Assembly: GCF_000829435.1 (NCBI RefSeq)
Contig: NZ_JXRP01000009.1
Location: 682,001 to 746,000 of the forward strand
Length of the DNA stretch: 64,000 nucleotides
Direction of reading: 5' to 3'
From: Jeotgalibacillus soli
GTDB taxonomy: Bacteria > Bacillota > Bacilli > Bacillales > Jeotgalibacillaceae
Of the stretch, positions 7,121 through 15,000 are shown one piece after another. Under the pieces are notes generated by a model. The model searched no databases. It had not been told where the DNA came from and was given only the letters and a program-made list of their open reading frames with translations. Both the position numbers and the translations under genes were made by a program. Every line of letters begins with the position of its first letter. Positions within the stretch are counted from its first letter, which is position 1.

Positions 7121-8389
7121 TTACAGATCATTTTCATTATATATTTTCTCCCGATCGATCAATTTTCTCCATTCATCATAGTAATGTCTTGTCATTATAA
7201 GATCATCTTGTTCACTGTAATAATCTGTGATTTCTTTTACAATGACTTCAGCTTTCTCATAATGCTTCATTTTTATCAAGTATGGATACAGCCACTTGAT
7301 CGCATATTCCATTGCATCTTGTTGGGAAAATTGTTTTTTTTCATAGAAAACTGAAAAATGAAAAAATAATTTATCTTCTAAATCAAGGCTTAAAAGGTGC
7401 AGCTCCTTTAATTTTTCATTCCATTCTGTATTGGTTAACCCTGCTTTCCAGCCGATTTCGATCCAGCAGAATAGGGCAATGGTATATTTCTTTGTTTGGG
7501 AAGGTAAAACCTTTAGTGCTTTTTCTATTTCCCCCCGTGCCTCAGCATACTTTTTTTGGTGCATCAAGCACACCCCGTAATTGACCAGCACATAGGGGTG
7601 ATAAGTGTCGCGAAAAAACAACCGCGTATTGCGAAGAAGCTTCTTATACAAGGTCTCAGCCTCTGAAAATAAACGAAGACGCATATAATTAATGCCAAGA
7701 ATCATTTGCGCATGAATTTGTCTTTTCCAATTAGCTTCTTCTTCAAAAAGGTCAAAGGATTTTCGTCCATAGATAAAGGCAGCCTCTGGTTGGTTGAGCT
7801 TGCTGTGTGTGTTAGCCAGCTGAAAATAGGCCTCTCCTAACCAATACTTCCCGATCGGAAGGGGATTGGCCAGAAAATCATAAAAGAATTTCTGCGCTTC
7901 TTCATTATTTCGCTGCTGTACGAGCGTCATGGCTTGAAAGAAAGTAAAAATATTCGCTTCAACATTTGTAAATGTCGTTTTTATTCGCTGAATCATTGTA
8001 TGTATACGTAATTCCTCTTCCTCTAGTTCCTTCCAGCAGTAGTAGCGGTACAAGTATAGATGATAGAGATTCACGAAATCACTTGATGCCAAGTAATCCT
8101 GCTCCTGGATCAGCTCTTCATACAGCTGATCAGCCTGTTCATGATCAAGTGAAAAAATTGACAGGATAAATTCCTGAAGCTTTGAACCTGTTCCAGCCAT
8201 GCGTTCCCTTTCATTTTCAAGCGTCAGCTCAAGTTTGTTCAATAGCAATGCAAGCGTTTCTTCATTGGCAGCATACATATTCGTTTCAATTTTACTCAAA
8301 TGGGAAATCGAACAAATCTTATTCGCGAGCTCTGCCTGTGTCCATCCCTTTTTTGTTCGATAATACTTTATGATCGGTCCGACGTTCAT
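7121..8389 (-). CDS. XRE-family regulator with TPR domain, RRNPP type
   Basis: An N-terminal helix-turn-helix (residues ~5-58: IKYYRTKKGWTQAELANKIC, then ISHLSKIETN) is followed by ~350 residues of alpha-helical tetratricopeptide repeats, clearest at KYWLGEAYFQLANTHSKLNQPEAAF, MILGINYMRLRLFSEAETLYKKL and YVLVNYGVCLMHQKKYAEARGEIEKAL. This layout and length (422 residues) is that of RRNPP peptide-pheromone receptors (PlcR, NprR, AimR) and of related non-peptide regulators. I see no convincing secreted signal-peptide gene next to it. The ATG at 8389 is chosen over GTG 8392 because it is better spaced from AAAGGTGG. It is divergent from a broken glycosyltransferase gene, whose neighbourhood it may once have regulated. 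Fold is firm; ligand and targets are unknown. Confidence 0.8.
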   Translation of the reverse strand: MNVGPIIKYYRTKKGWTQAELANKICSISHLSKIETNMYAANEETLALLLNKLELTLENERERMAGTGSKLQEFILSIFSLDHEQADQLYEELIQEQDYLASSDFVNLYHLYLYRYYCWKELEEEELRIHTMIQRIKTTFTNVEANIFTFFQAMTLVQQRNNEEAQKFFYDFLANPLPIGKYWLGEAYFQLANTHSKLNQPEAAFIYGRKSFDLFEEEANWKRQIHAQMILGINYMRLRLFSEAETLYKKLLRNTRLFFRDTYHPYVLVNYGVCLMHQKKYAEARGEIEKALKVLPSQTKKYTIALFCWIEIGWKAGLTNTEWNEKLKELHLLSLDLEDKLFFHFSVFYEKKQFSQQDAMEYAIKWLYPYLIKMKHYEKAEVIVKEITDYYSEQDDLIMTRHYYDEWRKLIDREKIYNENDL

Positions 8390-8567
8390 CACTCAACCAC
8401 CTTTTATCATAAGAATGAAGGTTTGTTTTACTCAAAATTCAAAAAATTTATTTTCTAGTAATTAATAGTTTACATGACTCAAAAGACTTCATAAAGTTCA
8501 AAGTGTCGTTGCAGCCAATTGGCAGGATGTAATAAAGATAATTTCAGAGGAAAGGTCTGGTAGCGTG

Positions 8568-9345
8568 ATGATCCCATTAGTATCAGTAATCATTCCCACA
8601 TTTAACCGCCCATTAGAATTGCGTGAGCTGCTGCTAGAAAGCTGAAGTCAGCAATCCTTTAAAAGAATGGAAGTAATTATTGTAAATGATTTCGGTGAAA
8701 GCATTGACCTTGTAGAGTCCTTATACGCTGATTTGAATTTGACGATCATCAATCCATCTAGAAAATTATACCATGTTGAAGCGCGAAATAACGGAGTATC
8801 ATACGCTCGCGGTGAGTATATTTTACTTTGTGAAGATGATGATTTACTCTTGCCAGGCCATATCGAACGAAGGGTAAATGAGATGAGTCATGCGGACCTT
8901 GCTTTTAGTGACGTGGAAATCTTTGAATACAAAAAAGAAGAGAATCATAGAAAGCCAACGAATCGTTTTTTTTTTTTTTTTTGCGTATCATTATGGCCGG
9001 ATCAGAGATGATATTCATTTAGTTTCCAAACCGGAACTTTTAAGAGAAGGGGCAGCGATGTATGATGCTTTTCATCCAGATCGGATTATCTATGCGGGTT
9101 CCACTGCCCATTCGCTGCGAATAATGCGAAGGTTATATGAGCAAATAGAATCGCCAATTGAAACCACTTTCGAGCGTACAAAGCTGGGAGACAAGGTTAT
9201 TTATCACGATTTACTAGAGACTTGACTGGAAAAATCAACCGCTGTTTTTATTACAACAGAATGGCCGGCGTTTATTAATCTGGAAAACTATGATAACTAC
9301 GTGGAAAGACCGATTATTTTGATGGACGAAATCTATTTGACCTAA
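8568..9345 (+). pseudogene. Broken GT2-family glycosyltransferase
   Basis: The frame opens MIPLVSVIIPTFNRPLELRELLL, the usual start of a GT-A/GT2 glycosyltransferase, with VIIVNDFGE and LLCEDDDLLLPGHI (the DxD-like region). It is broken three times: TGA at 8643 after 25 codons, a run of 17 T at 8966-8982 after which the homologous reading continues in another frame (YHYGRIRDDIHLVSKPELL), and TGA at 9223 before a last 39-codon piece ending at 9345. A ribosome site (AGAGGAAAGG) precedes the start. The three lesions make a simple sequencing error unlikely as the only cause. The substrate cannot be told. Confidence 0.85.
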
Positions 9346-9389
9346 TGATCATCTCTCAATATCCTGCGATTGGAAGACCGTCAGTGACA

Positions 9390-9429
9390 TAGAAAAAGAG
9401 GCGATCATTGGTGGTCGCCTCTTTTTCTA
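9390..9429. terminator. Bidirectional terminator
   Basis: TAGAAAAAGAGGCGA pairs with TCGCCTCTTTTTCTA around a 10-nt loop. It lies between the broken glycosyltransferase (+) and the LytE-like gene (-) and has A and T tracts for both directions. Confidence 0.88.
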
Positions 9430-9446
9430 TACTATTTAAATTAATC

Positions 9447-9530
9447 TATGTTAAAGATTATTGTTGATTTTTGCACGCTGTTGATTGGAGCGAAGGGCCT
9501 TCGCTCCAATCAACAGGCAAGTTTAACAGA
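9447..9530 (+). repeat. Dispersed repeat copy R2, collapsed to a perfect palindrome
   Basis: The inner part (9478-9516) is a 39-nt palindrome with two perfect 19-nt arms, beginning CTGTTGATTGGAGCGAAGG. It keeps only the ends of the R1-type element. Flanks TATGTTAAAGATTATTGTTGAT and CAAGTTTAACA match the flanks of copy R4, so the element extends beyond the palindrome. It lies immediately downstream of the LytE-like gene. Confidence 0.75.
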
Positions 9531-9536
9531 GTCAAA

Positions 9537-10565
9537 TTAATAGAAACGCTTAAAGCTTTCGAATTTTGATTTCCAATAGGAGTTGCTTAAGCTTGTGATT
9601 TGAACTCCGCCATCGTTTGCATGGATAAATTGGTTGTTGCCAATATAAACTCCTACATGAGATATACCAGCTTTATAGGTATTTTCAAAAAATACAAGAT
9701 CTCCAACAGCAGGAGAAGAAACATCATAAGAACGAGCATGCTGACCTTCCGCATTGGTTCTTGAAATATTATAGCCTGCTTGCTTGTAAACGTAGTAGAT
9801 AAAGCCGCTGCAATCAAAGCCGGCTGGAGTAGTACCGCCCCATACATACGGAACACCCATTAAGCTTCTTGCGATATCAACTACACCGCTGCTCACATTT
9901 GGAGAGGGATTCACACTGCCGCTTGGTGCTGGGCTGGATGGAGTCGCTCCATTAGTTGAACCACTACCCTGAATGATCAGCGATTGACCTGCAAAAATAC
10001 GATCGGATGAAAGATTATTCCATTTTTTTAAGTTTGCAACGGTTACTTTATTATTTAATGCAATTCTGCCAAGAGTGTCGCCCGGCTTGATTTGATAAGT
10101 AGTGCTTTGTGACGGTGCACTTACACTAGGTGCAGACGGTGCTGCAGTTTGAGCTGTACCATCTAAACGTAATGTTTGTCCAGGGAAAATTAAATGGCCT
10201 TTAATGCTGTTAAGTTCCATCAGTCTTGCTAATGACATATTATTTCTGTTTGCAATTCCACCTAGTGTGTCGCCGGATTTTACTATGTAAGTAGCAGCGC
10301 TTCCGTTGTTTACCGGTGAAGTGGAAGGCGCAGTACGTGTTGCTGCTTGACCTGCAACCTTAAGTACTTGATTAGGAAAAATGCGATCGGATGATAACCC
10401 GTTTAGCGTTTTTAGGTTAGCAACCGTTGTACTATGCTTGTTCGCAATTTTCCATAAAGAATCGCCGGAGTTAACTTTATAAGTACTTGCCTGTGCATCC
10501 GTTTCTAAACCGACAAATGACGTAATGGCAGCAGCTGCTGCAACAGCAAACATCGTTTTTTTCAT
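9537..10565 (-). CDS. lytE: LysM-containing NlpC/P60 D,L-endopeptidase, LytE-like
   Basis: Signal peptide (residues 1-26, cleaved near AQA-S), three LysM domains (about 28-70, 91-134, 155-198), a Pro/Ser-rich linker and an NlpC/P60 domain (about 225-342). The catalytic residues are Cys252 (GFDCSGFIYY), His303 (ISHVGVYIG) and His315 (NQFIHAND). Enzymes of this type cut the gamma-D-Glu to meso-diaminopimelate bond of peptidoglycan during cell elongation and separation. The size and three-LysM order match B. subtilis LytE (334 residues), although LytF and CwlS are close relatives. It starts 22 nt after the SGNH-like gene and is probably cotranscribed with it. Confidence 0.88.
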   Translation of the reverse strand: MKKTMFAVAAAAAITSFVGLETDAQASTYKVNSGDSLWKIANKHSTTVANLKTLNGLSSDRIFPNQVLKVAGQAATRTAPSTSPVNNGSAATYIVKSGDTLGGIANRNNMSLARLMELNSIKGHLIFPGQTLRLDGTAQTAAPSAPSVSAPSQSTTYQIKPGDTLGRIALNNKVTVANLKKWNNLSSDRIFAGQSLIIQGSGSTNGATPSSPAPSGSVNPSPNVSSGVVDIARSLMGVPYVWGGTTPAGFDCSGFIYYVYKQAGYNISRTNAEGQHARSYDVSSPAVGDLVFFENTYKAGISHVGVYIGNNQFIHANDGGVQITSLSNSYWKSKFESFKRFY

Positions 10566-10587
10566 TTAAACAGTCACTCTCCTAATT

Positions 10588-11406
10588 TTAATTTCCTGTG
10601 AAATAGTTAGACAGATAAGTACCCCACGTGGAATTACCCAGTTCATTTGGGTCACTGTCCTCAGTTAAATAATTCTCCAATTCTGGATCATCTGAGTCCG
10701 GCCAGTCAGTCCAATGGTCTAGATAAGGAATATTTAATTGTTCTGCGATCAGTCTAACTCCAGCAACATGCTCAGGATAAATTGCCGCATTATACAATGG
10801 CTGGGATGGCTGTACAAACAAATGTGTATCTGGATAATTTTCTAGCAAGAATGAAATGAATTCTTCCATATTAATCTGCTGATCTTCCGGTTCAACCTCA
10901 CCGTTGTCATATATTGTAGGTATTTCATAGACGACTAAATCTGCTTCAGCAAAATCAGTGGAAGAGTTTTTAATTGAGGTGAGCCAGTCAACGGAATTAC
11001 CTTCCCATTCAACCACAGTAAAATTTAATTGAAGATCTTCATCTTCATAGACTGCTGTCATTTCATCCTCTAGCAGTGTCGTCCAATTCTCCTCAGAAAG
11101 AAGGGCAAAACCTGAAGCTACAAAAGTAATATCGACTGGCCGATCATTTTGTTGATGCTCCAGCCACATTTTTTGGACGTTCTCCGGCTGGTTACTGATT
11201 AAATTTGATAGTGTTTCAGAGTCGGCGGGATTTGTATTAACAGATTTAGGCTCATCTGCTGCTTTATCTTCTGATTCTTTATTAGAGACTGGAGTGGCCG
11301 TATGTGTATGTATGCTTTCTTGCTGCTTGCTCCATGAATGCTGTCCCCAGAAAACAACGAAACCCGTTAATACTATACATAGTACTAGGATTGCCTTATT
11401 AATCAT
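10588..11406 (-). CDS. Membrane-anchored SGNH/GDSL-like protein, probably degenerate
   Basis: A single N-terminal membrane segment (MINKAILVLCIVLTGFVVFW) anchors a ~250-residue extracellular domain. The region DITFVASGFALL and the later YLDHWTDWPDSDD and DPNELGNSTWG follow the block order of SGNH hydrolases, but the GDS(L) nucleophile motif reads SGFAL and the usual catalytic D-x-x-H near the C-terminus reads DPNELG, so the His is absent. It may be an inactive binding relative or a divergent family member. It leads an apparent operon with the LytE-like endopeptidase and is divergent from the tyrosine kinase operon, so a role in wall or capsule modification is plausible. Family call is moderate. 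Confidence 0.6.
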   Translation of the reverse strand: MINKAILVLCIVLTGFVVFWGQHSWSKQQESIHTHTATPVSNKESEDKAADEPKSVNTNPADSETLSNLISNQPENVQKMWLEHQQNDRPVDITFVASGFALLSEENWTTLLEDEMTAVYEDEDLQLNFTVVEWEGNSVDWLTSIKNSSTDFAEADLVVYEIPTIYDNGEVEPEDQQINMEEFISFLLENYPDTHLFVQPSQPLYNAAIYPEHVAGVRLIAEQLNIPYLDHWTDWPDSDDPELENYLTEDSDPNELGNSTWGTYLSNYFTGN

Positions 11407-11425
11407 ATAGGTTAAATCTCCCTCT

Positions 11426-11452
11426 TAAAAGATGATATAAAAGAACCGATAT
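11426..11452 (+). promoter_or_regulatory. Candidate sigma-D promoter upstream of tkmA-ptkA-ptpZ
   Basis: TAAA at 11426, fifteen bases, then ACCGATAT (consensus GCCGATAT, one mismatch). The spacing is exactly that of sigma-D promoters. It would give a leader of about 145 nt before tkmA. A chance match in an AT-rich gap cannot be excluded. Confidence 0.4.
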
Positions 11453-11555
11453 TAAATATGCTTTATATTATATAAGAGATGTTTAAAAAATGGTAGATTT
11501 CTTAAAAAATTCTATCATATTTTTACATTTCACTAGTTTTCCTTGGAAATCATTG

Positions 11556-11564
11556 TGCTATAAT
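11556..11564 (+). promoter_or_regulatory. Extended -10 promoter of tkmA-ptkA-ptpZ
   Basis: TG-C-TATAAT is a consensus extended -10 element 41 bp before the tkmA start; the -35 region (GTTTTC) is weak. It is the most likely vegetative start for this operon. Confidence 0.55.
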
Positions 11565-11604
11565 GGAGAAGTTATTTTGAACTTAGTCAGGAGGAACCAA
11601 CCGA

Positions 11605-12342
11605 ATGGAAGAAACAATTAGCTTGAAGGAGTTATTTGGCACGCTGAAAAAGAGAATAATGATGATCATCGTTATTACTTTAGTAGCAGTGTCAATTAGC
11701 GGGGCAGTGTCCTTTTTTGTCATAACTCCAATTTATCAATCCTCTACGCAGCTTTTAGTAAACCAGGAAAAAAGCGAGCAGCCGAACTTAAATGTGTCAG
11801 ATATTCAGGCGAATCTGCAGTTGATAAATACATACAATGTCATTATTAAAAGTCCAGTAATTCTTGACAAAGTAGCAGAACAAATGGACGGAGCCTTTAC
11901 AACAGGGGAGCTTAACTCGAAAATTACTGTTCAAACAGAGCGTGATTCACAGGTTGTAAATTTATCTGTTCAAGACCCTGACCCATATGTCGCTGCAGAA
12001 ATCGCTAATAAGACGGCAGCCGTTTTTCAAGAAGAGATTGTTAATTTGATGAGTGTAGATAATGTCAGCATATTAGCTCCGGCAGAAGTTTCTCCAGGAC
12101 AATCACCTGTTAGTCCTCAACCATTCTTAAACATGGCCATTGCGCTTGTTGTAGGTCTTATGGTAGGAGTGGGCGTTGCCTTCCTGTTGGAATATTTAGA
12201 CAACACAATAAAAACAGAACAAGATATAGAAAAAACATTGGCACTTCCTTTGTTGGGCGTGATCGGCACGATGGATCAACAAATTACGCGAGAAGCGCCG
12301 GCAAGAAGTTCCAGGTCCGCACATGTAAGGAGTGAAAGCTAG
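11605..12342 (+). CDS. tkmA: Wzz/TkmA-type modulator of protein tyrosine kinase
   Basis: Membrane adaptor of the CapB/YwqC class with two transmembrane helices (residues ~18-40 and ~173-196) enclosing an extracellular Wzz domain (STQLLVNQEKSE ... SPVILDKVAEQM ... VSPGQSPVSPQPFLNMAIAL). The cytoplasmic C-terminal tail after YLDNTIKTEQDIEKTL activates the partner kinase encoded 2 nt downstream. Length 245 is normal. A strong AGGAGG ribosome site precedes the ATG. The tkmA-ptkA-ptpZ order matches B. subtilis ywqCDE, but the ywqF-type UDP-glucose dehydrogenase gene does not follow. EpsA of biofilm operons is a close alternative. Confidence 0.88.
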   Translation: MEETISLKELFGTLKKRIMMIIVITLVAVSISGAVSFFVITPIYQSSTQLLVNQEKSEQPNLNVSDIQANLQLINTYNVIIKSPVILDKVAEQMDGAFTTGELNSKITVQTERDSQVVNLSVQDPDPYVAAEIANKTAAVFQEEIVNLMSVDNVSILAPAEVSPGQSPVSPQPFLNMAIALVVGLMVGVGVAFLLEYLDNTIKTEQDIEKTLALPLLGVIGTMDQQITREAPARSSRSAHVRSES

Positions 12343-12344
12343 GA

Positions 12345-13043
12345 ATGGCGAATAAAGGAAGGAAAAACAATTCACAGGTACAAAGTCGTAATTTAATTAC
12401 GAAATATAATCCCAAATCAGTTGCCTCTGAGCAGTATCGAACCATTCGAACGAACATTCAATTTTCTGCGATTGAAGATGATATAAGAACGCTTTCCATT
12501 ACCTCTTCAGGTCCGGGTGAAGGTAAATCCACAACGGCTGCAAACCTCGCTGTTGTATTTGCTCAACAGGGGAAAAGAACGCTATTAGTTGATGCTGATA
12601 TGAGAAAACCAACGGTTCATTATACATTTAATATGATGAATACATCCGGTCTAACCAATGTTTTGACAAGACAAATCGAATTAGTAGACGCAGCTAAGAA
12701 AACGGATGTTGAGAAGCTGGATATATTAACGTCCGGCCCAATTCCTCCAAATCCATCTGAACTGCTGTCGTCCAGAATTATGGAACGCTTTTTTGAAACA
12801 GCGCTAGAGCACTATGATTTAATTATTTTTGATACACCGCCAGTTCTTGCTGTAACGGATGCTCAAATTTTATCCAACCAATGCGATGGTTCTATTCTTG
12901 TTGTCCGCTCAAGAGTTGCGGACAAAGACCAGACATTAAAAGCGAAAGAACTGATGGTTGCAGCACAAGCGAAAATTTTAGGCGTCATATTAAATGACAA
13001 AAAAATGGAAAATGGCGAAGATTACTATTATTATGGTAACTGA
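12345..13043 (+). CDS. ptkA: Bacterial tyrosine kinase (BY-kinase)
   Basis: Cytoplasmic P-loop tyrosine kinase. The Walker A motif GPGEGKSTTAANLA (about residue 56), Walker A' LLVDADMRKP and Walker B LIIFDTPPV are all intact, and the C-terminus is a tyrosine cluster (EDYYYYGN) used for autophosphorylation. Needs TkmA for activation and is reversed by the PHP phosphatase next door. In B. subtilis, PtkA phosphorylates UDP-glucose/UDP-ManNAc dehydrogenases and single-stranded DNA-binding proteins. By inference the WecC-type dehydrogenase at 37286-38560 is a candidate substrate here. EpsB is the alternative name for paralogs in biofilm operons. Confidence 0.9.
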   Translation: MANKGRKNNSQVQSRNLITKYNPKSVASEQYRTIRTNIQFSAIEDDIRTLSITSSGPGEGKSTTAANLAVVFAQQGKRTLLVDADMRKPTVHYTFNMMNTSGLTNVLTRQIELVDAAKKTDVEKLDILTSGPIPPNPSELLSSRIMERFFETALEHYDLIIFDTPPVLAVTDAQILSNQCDGSILVVRSRVADKDQTLKAKELMVAAQAKILGVILNDKKMENGEDYYYYGN

Positions 13044-13063
13044 TAAGAAAGAGAGGGCTTGGC

Positions 13064-13837
13064 ATGATTGATATACATTGTCATATTCTTCCTGGCGTTG
13101 ATGATGGTCCTGCTCATTTTGAAAACACGTTAGAAATGATCTATCAAGCAATGGAAGATGGCATTACGGACATTATTGCCACTCCTCATCATCGAAATAG
13201 ACATTATGTCAATCCTATGGATGAAGTGCTTCAGCATGTGCAAAAGCTTAATGGATTACTGAAGGAAAGAGAGTTGCCAGTAACGATCCATCCCGGGCAA
13301 GAGGTTCGCTTGTACGGTGAGCTATTGGAGGACTTTCGTAATGGAGATATCCTTTCATTAGGAGGTCAGCATTCATATATTTTGATTGAGCTTCCTACAA
13401 GTCAAGTGCCGGCCTATACGGAGAGAATCGTTTATGAGATGCTCGTAGAAGGCTTACTTCCGATCATAGCCCATCCAGAGCGTAATTCGGCTATTGTAGA
13501 GTCGCCAGACAAGCTTTTTCAGCTCATTAATCAGGGAGCTACCTCTCAGGTTACAGCTGCAAGTGTTGCAGGAGATTTCGGTAAGAAGCTTCAGCGCTTT
13601 TCATTTGAATTGCTTGAAAACAGCCTTGCGCATTTTGTAGCATCCGACGCCCATGATATAAAGAACCGAGGATTTGCTCTTAATCGAGCCGTTCAAACGC
13701 TCCATTCAACCTACGGAAATGACTTTCAGGTTATGGAGAACGCCAGATGCGTGTTATATGGAGAACAGCTATCTCTTCGCCAGCCAACACCTCTTCAATC
13801 CAAGGGATTCTGGGCAAAGCTTTTGAATCGTTCATAA
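13064..13837 (+). CDS. ptpZ: PHP-family protein tyrosine phosphatase
   Basis: Mn-dependent phosphatase of the CpsB/YwqE type in the PHP fold. Metal-binding motifs are in place: DIHCHILPGVDDGP at residues 3-16, ATPHHRNRHY, IIAHPERN and ASDAHD. The product removes phosphate from tyrosine kinases such as PtkA and their targets. It starts 20 nt after ptkA, with GAGAGGG as ribosome site, and is followed by a terminator, so it ends the three-gene operon. Length 257 is normal. Confidence 0.9.
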   Translation: MIDIHCHILPGVDDGPAHFENTLEMIYQAMEDGITDIIATPHHRNRHYVNPMDEVLQHVQKLNGLLKERELPVTIHPGQEVRLYGELLEDFRNGDILSLGGQHSYILIELPTSQVPAYTERIVYEMLVEGLLPIIAHPERNSAIVESPDKLFQLINQGATSQVTAASVAGDFGKKLQRFSFELLENSLAHFVASDAHDIKNRGFALNRAVQTLHSTYGNDFQVMENARCVLYGEQLSLRQPTPLQSKGFWAKLLNRS

Positions 13838-13860
13838 TCTTTCATACCAGTAAAATGTTG

Positions 13861-13903
13861 AAAAGCCCTGACGTGTACAGTATACCTGCACATTAGGGCT
13901 TTT
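13861..13903 (+). terminator. Terminator of the tkmA-ptkA-ptpZ operon
   Basis: AAAAGCCCT and AGGGCTTTT form the base of a long hairpin whose interior (ACGTGTA with TGCACAT) also pairs, followed by TTTTATT. Confidence 0.75.
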
Positions 13904-14097
13904 ATTAATGTTAAATGGAGAGACACCGCTGATCTTGAATTTTTATTCTGTAGCGATTATCCTTGTATTAACGTCAAAACCCACAAAATACTTATTGAAT
14001 GCCAATTGGGAATTTCCTTAAAAGCAGGATTCTTTGCTGCAGAACGATAACTCAATCATTCAGCCTTTGAAAATTCATCTTTAGTAGGTGACCACCC

Positions 14098-14715
14098 ATG
14101 CGTTTTTTTAATCATCATAAAAAGAAGCAGCAAGAGATCGATGAACAGCTGGATAAGGAGAAGAATGAAAAAAGAAATTGCGTTAGAGAAGAAATTAATA
14201 CTATGGTAAACAATATTTCTAAAGCGTTTACTAGAACATCAATTTTTGAGGGTTTATATAGCGCACTGGAACGCAAGCAATTTTTAAACCCAGACCAAAC
14301 GATGTACGAAGAGTCTCTATTATATAGTGTTATCTTTTTAAAGGTTGTAAAAGCTGAATTAAGAACGACATTATATGGAATTTTAAAATGGGAAAAATTT
14401 AATGATACAGCTGACATTGAACATCATATTCTTGGGATAAAAAAACAAGTTAAAAAAGAGATTGACCATCATCTCTCTGAGCATCTGGATGATTACTTTG
14501 AGAAGTATTTAAACTCTCCTACAGGGATAACGGGACTTGAAAAGGAGTATATGGAAGGCAGTTTATTCAATACGCTGCTTATCGAGTGCTGTTTGTATAT
14601 TAAAAAAGAACAATGGGAACATGGAGAAGGAATATCAGGAAAATGGCTGCTTAGTGAAATAGAAAATTTGATTTATTTGCAGGTTGTCGCTTTTCTTTAC
14701 GTAGAAGAAGCTTAG
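14098..14715 (+). CDS. Protein of unknown function, paralog 1 of a tandem pair
   Basis: Soluble, Lys/Glu-rich, mostly helical 205-residue protein without signal peptide or membrane segment. The first 40 residues are highly charged and may be a coiled coil. I do not recognise the family. It aligns along most of its length with the next gene product: a shared block G-I-T-G-L-E-K-E-Y followed by SLFNTLLIECCLYIKKEQW in this protein corresponds to G-I-N-G-L-E-R-E-Y and SLLNSWLIDSCFYLQKHGKW in the other. The ATG follows AGGTGA. It sits between the tyrosine kinase operon and a CWB2 wall hydrolase and has its own terminator. Confidence 0.75.
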   Translation: MRFFNHHKKKQQEIDEQLDKEKNEKRNCVREEINTMVNNISKAFTRTSIFEGLYSALERKQFLNPDQTMYEESLLYSVIFLKVVKAELRTTLYGILKWEKFNDTADIEHHILGIKKQVKKEIDHHLSEHLDDYFEKYLNSPTGITGLEKEYMEGSLFNTLLIECCLYIKKEQWEHGEGISGKWLLSEIENLIYLQVVAFLYVEEA

Positions 14716-14732
14716 CAGCAAACGGATATAGG

Positions 14733-14772
14733 CTTAAAGAATCATAAAAATGGTTCTTTAGGTCTTTTTTTG
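14733..14772 (+). terminator. Terminator of the first paralog
   Basis: CTTAAAGAATCAT and ATGGTTCTTTAGG form a hairpin with a 4-nt loop, followed by TCTTTTTTT. Confidence 0.75.
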
Positions 14773-15000
14773 TCAATAGCTAAACAAGAGCTGCCTAAGA
14801 GAAGTGAAATTATAAAAAAGGTGCATCCAACCATATTTGATTAAATAAGCTTGATATATCTGTCTTAAGAAAAAATTATGATAGTATTGAAGAGGTTCAT
14901 CTATTTTCAATTCATTTTTTGTGGGAGAATCCGGTGATTAAAAGAAGTTCCATTTGTGACAATTGAGTTTAAAATGCAGCTACTGGAAGGGGATGGGAGC

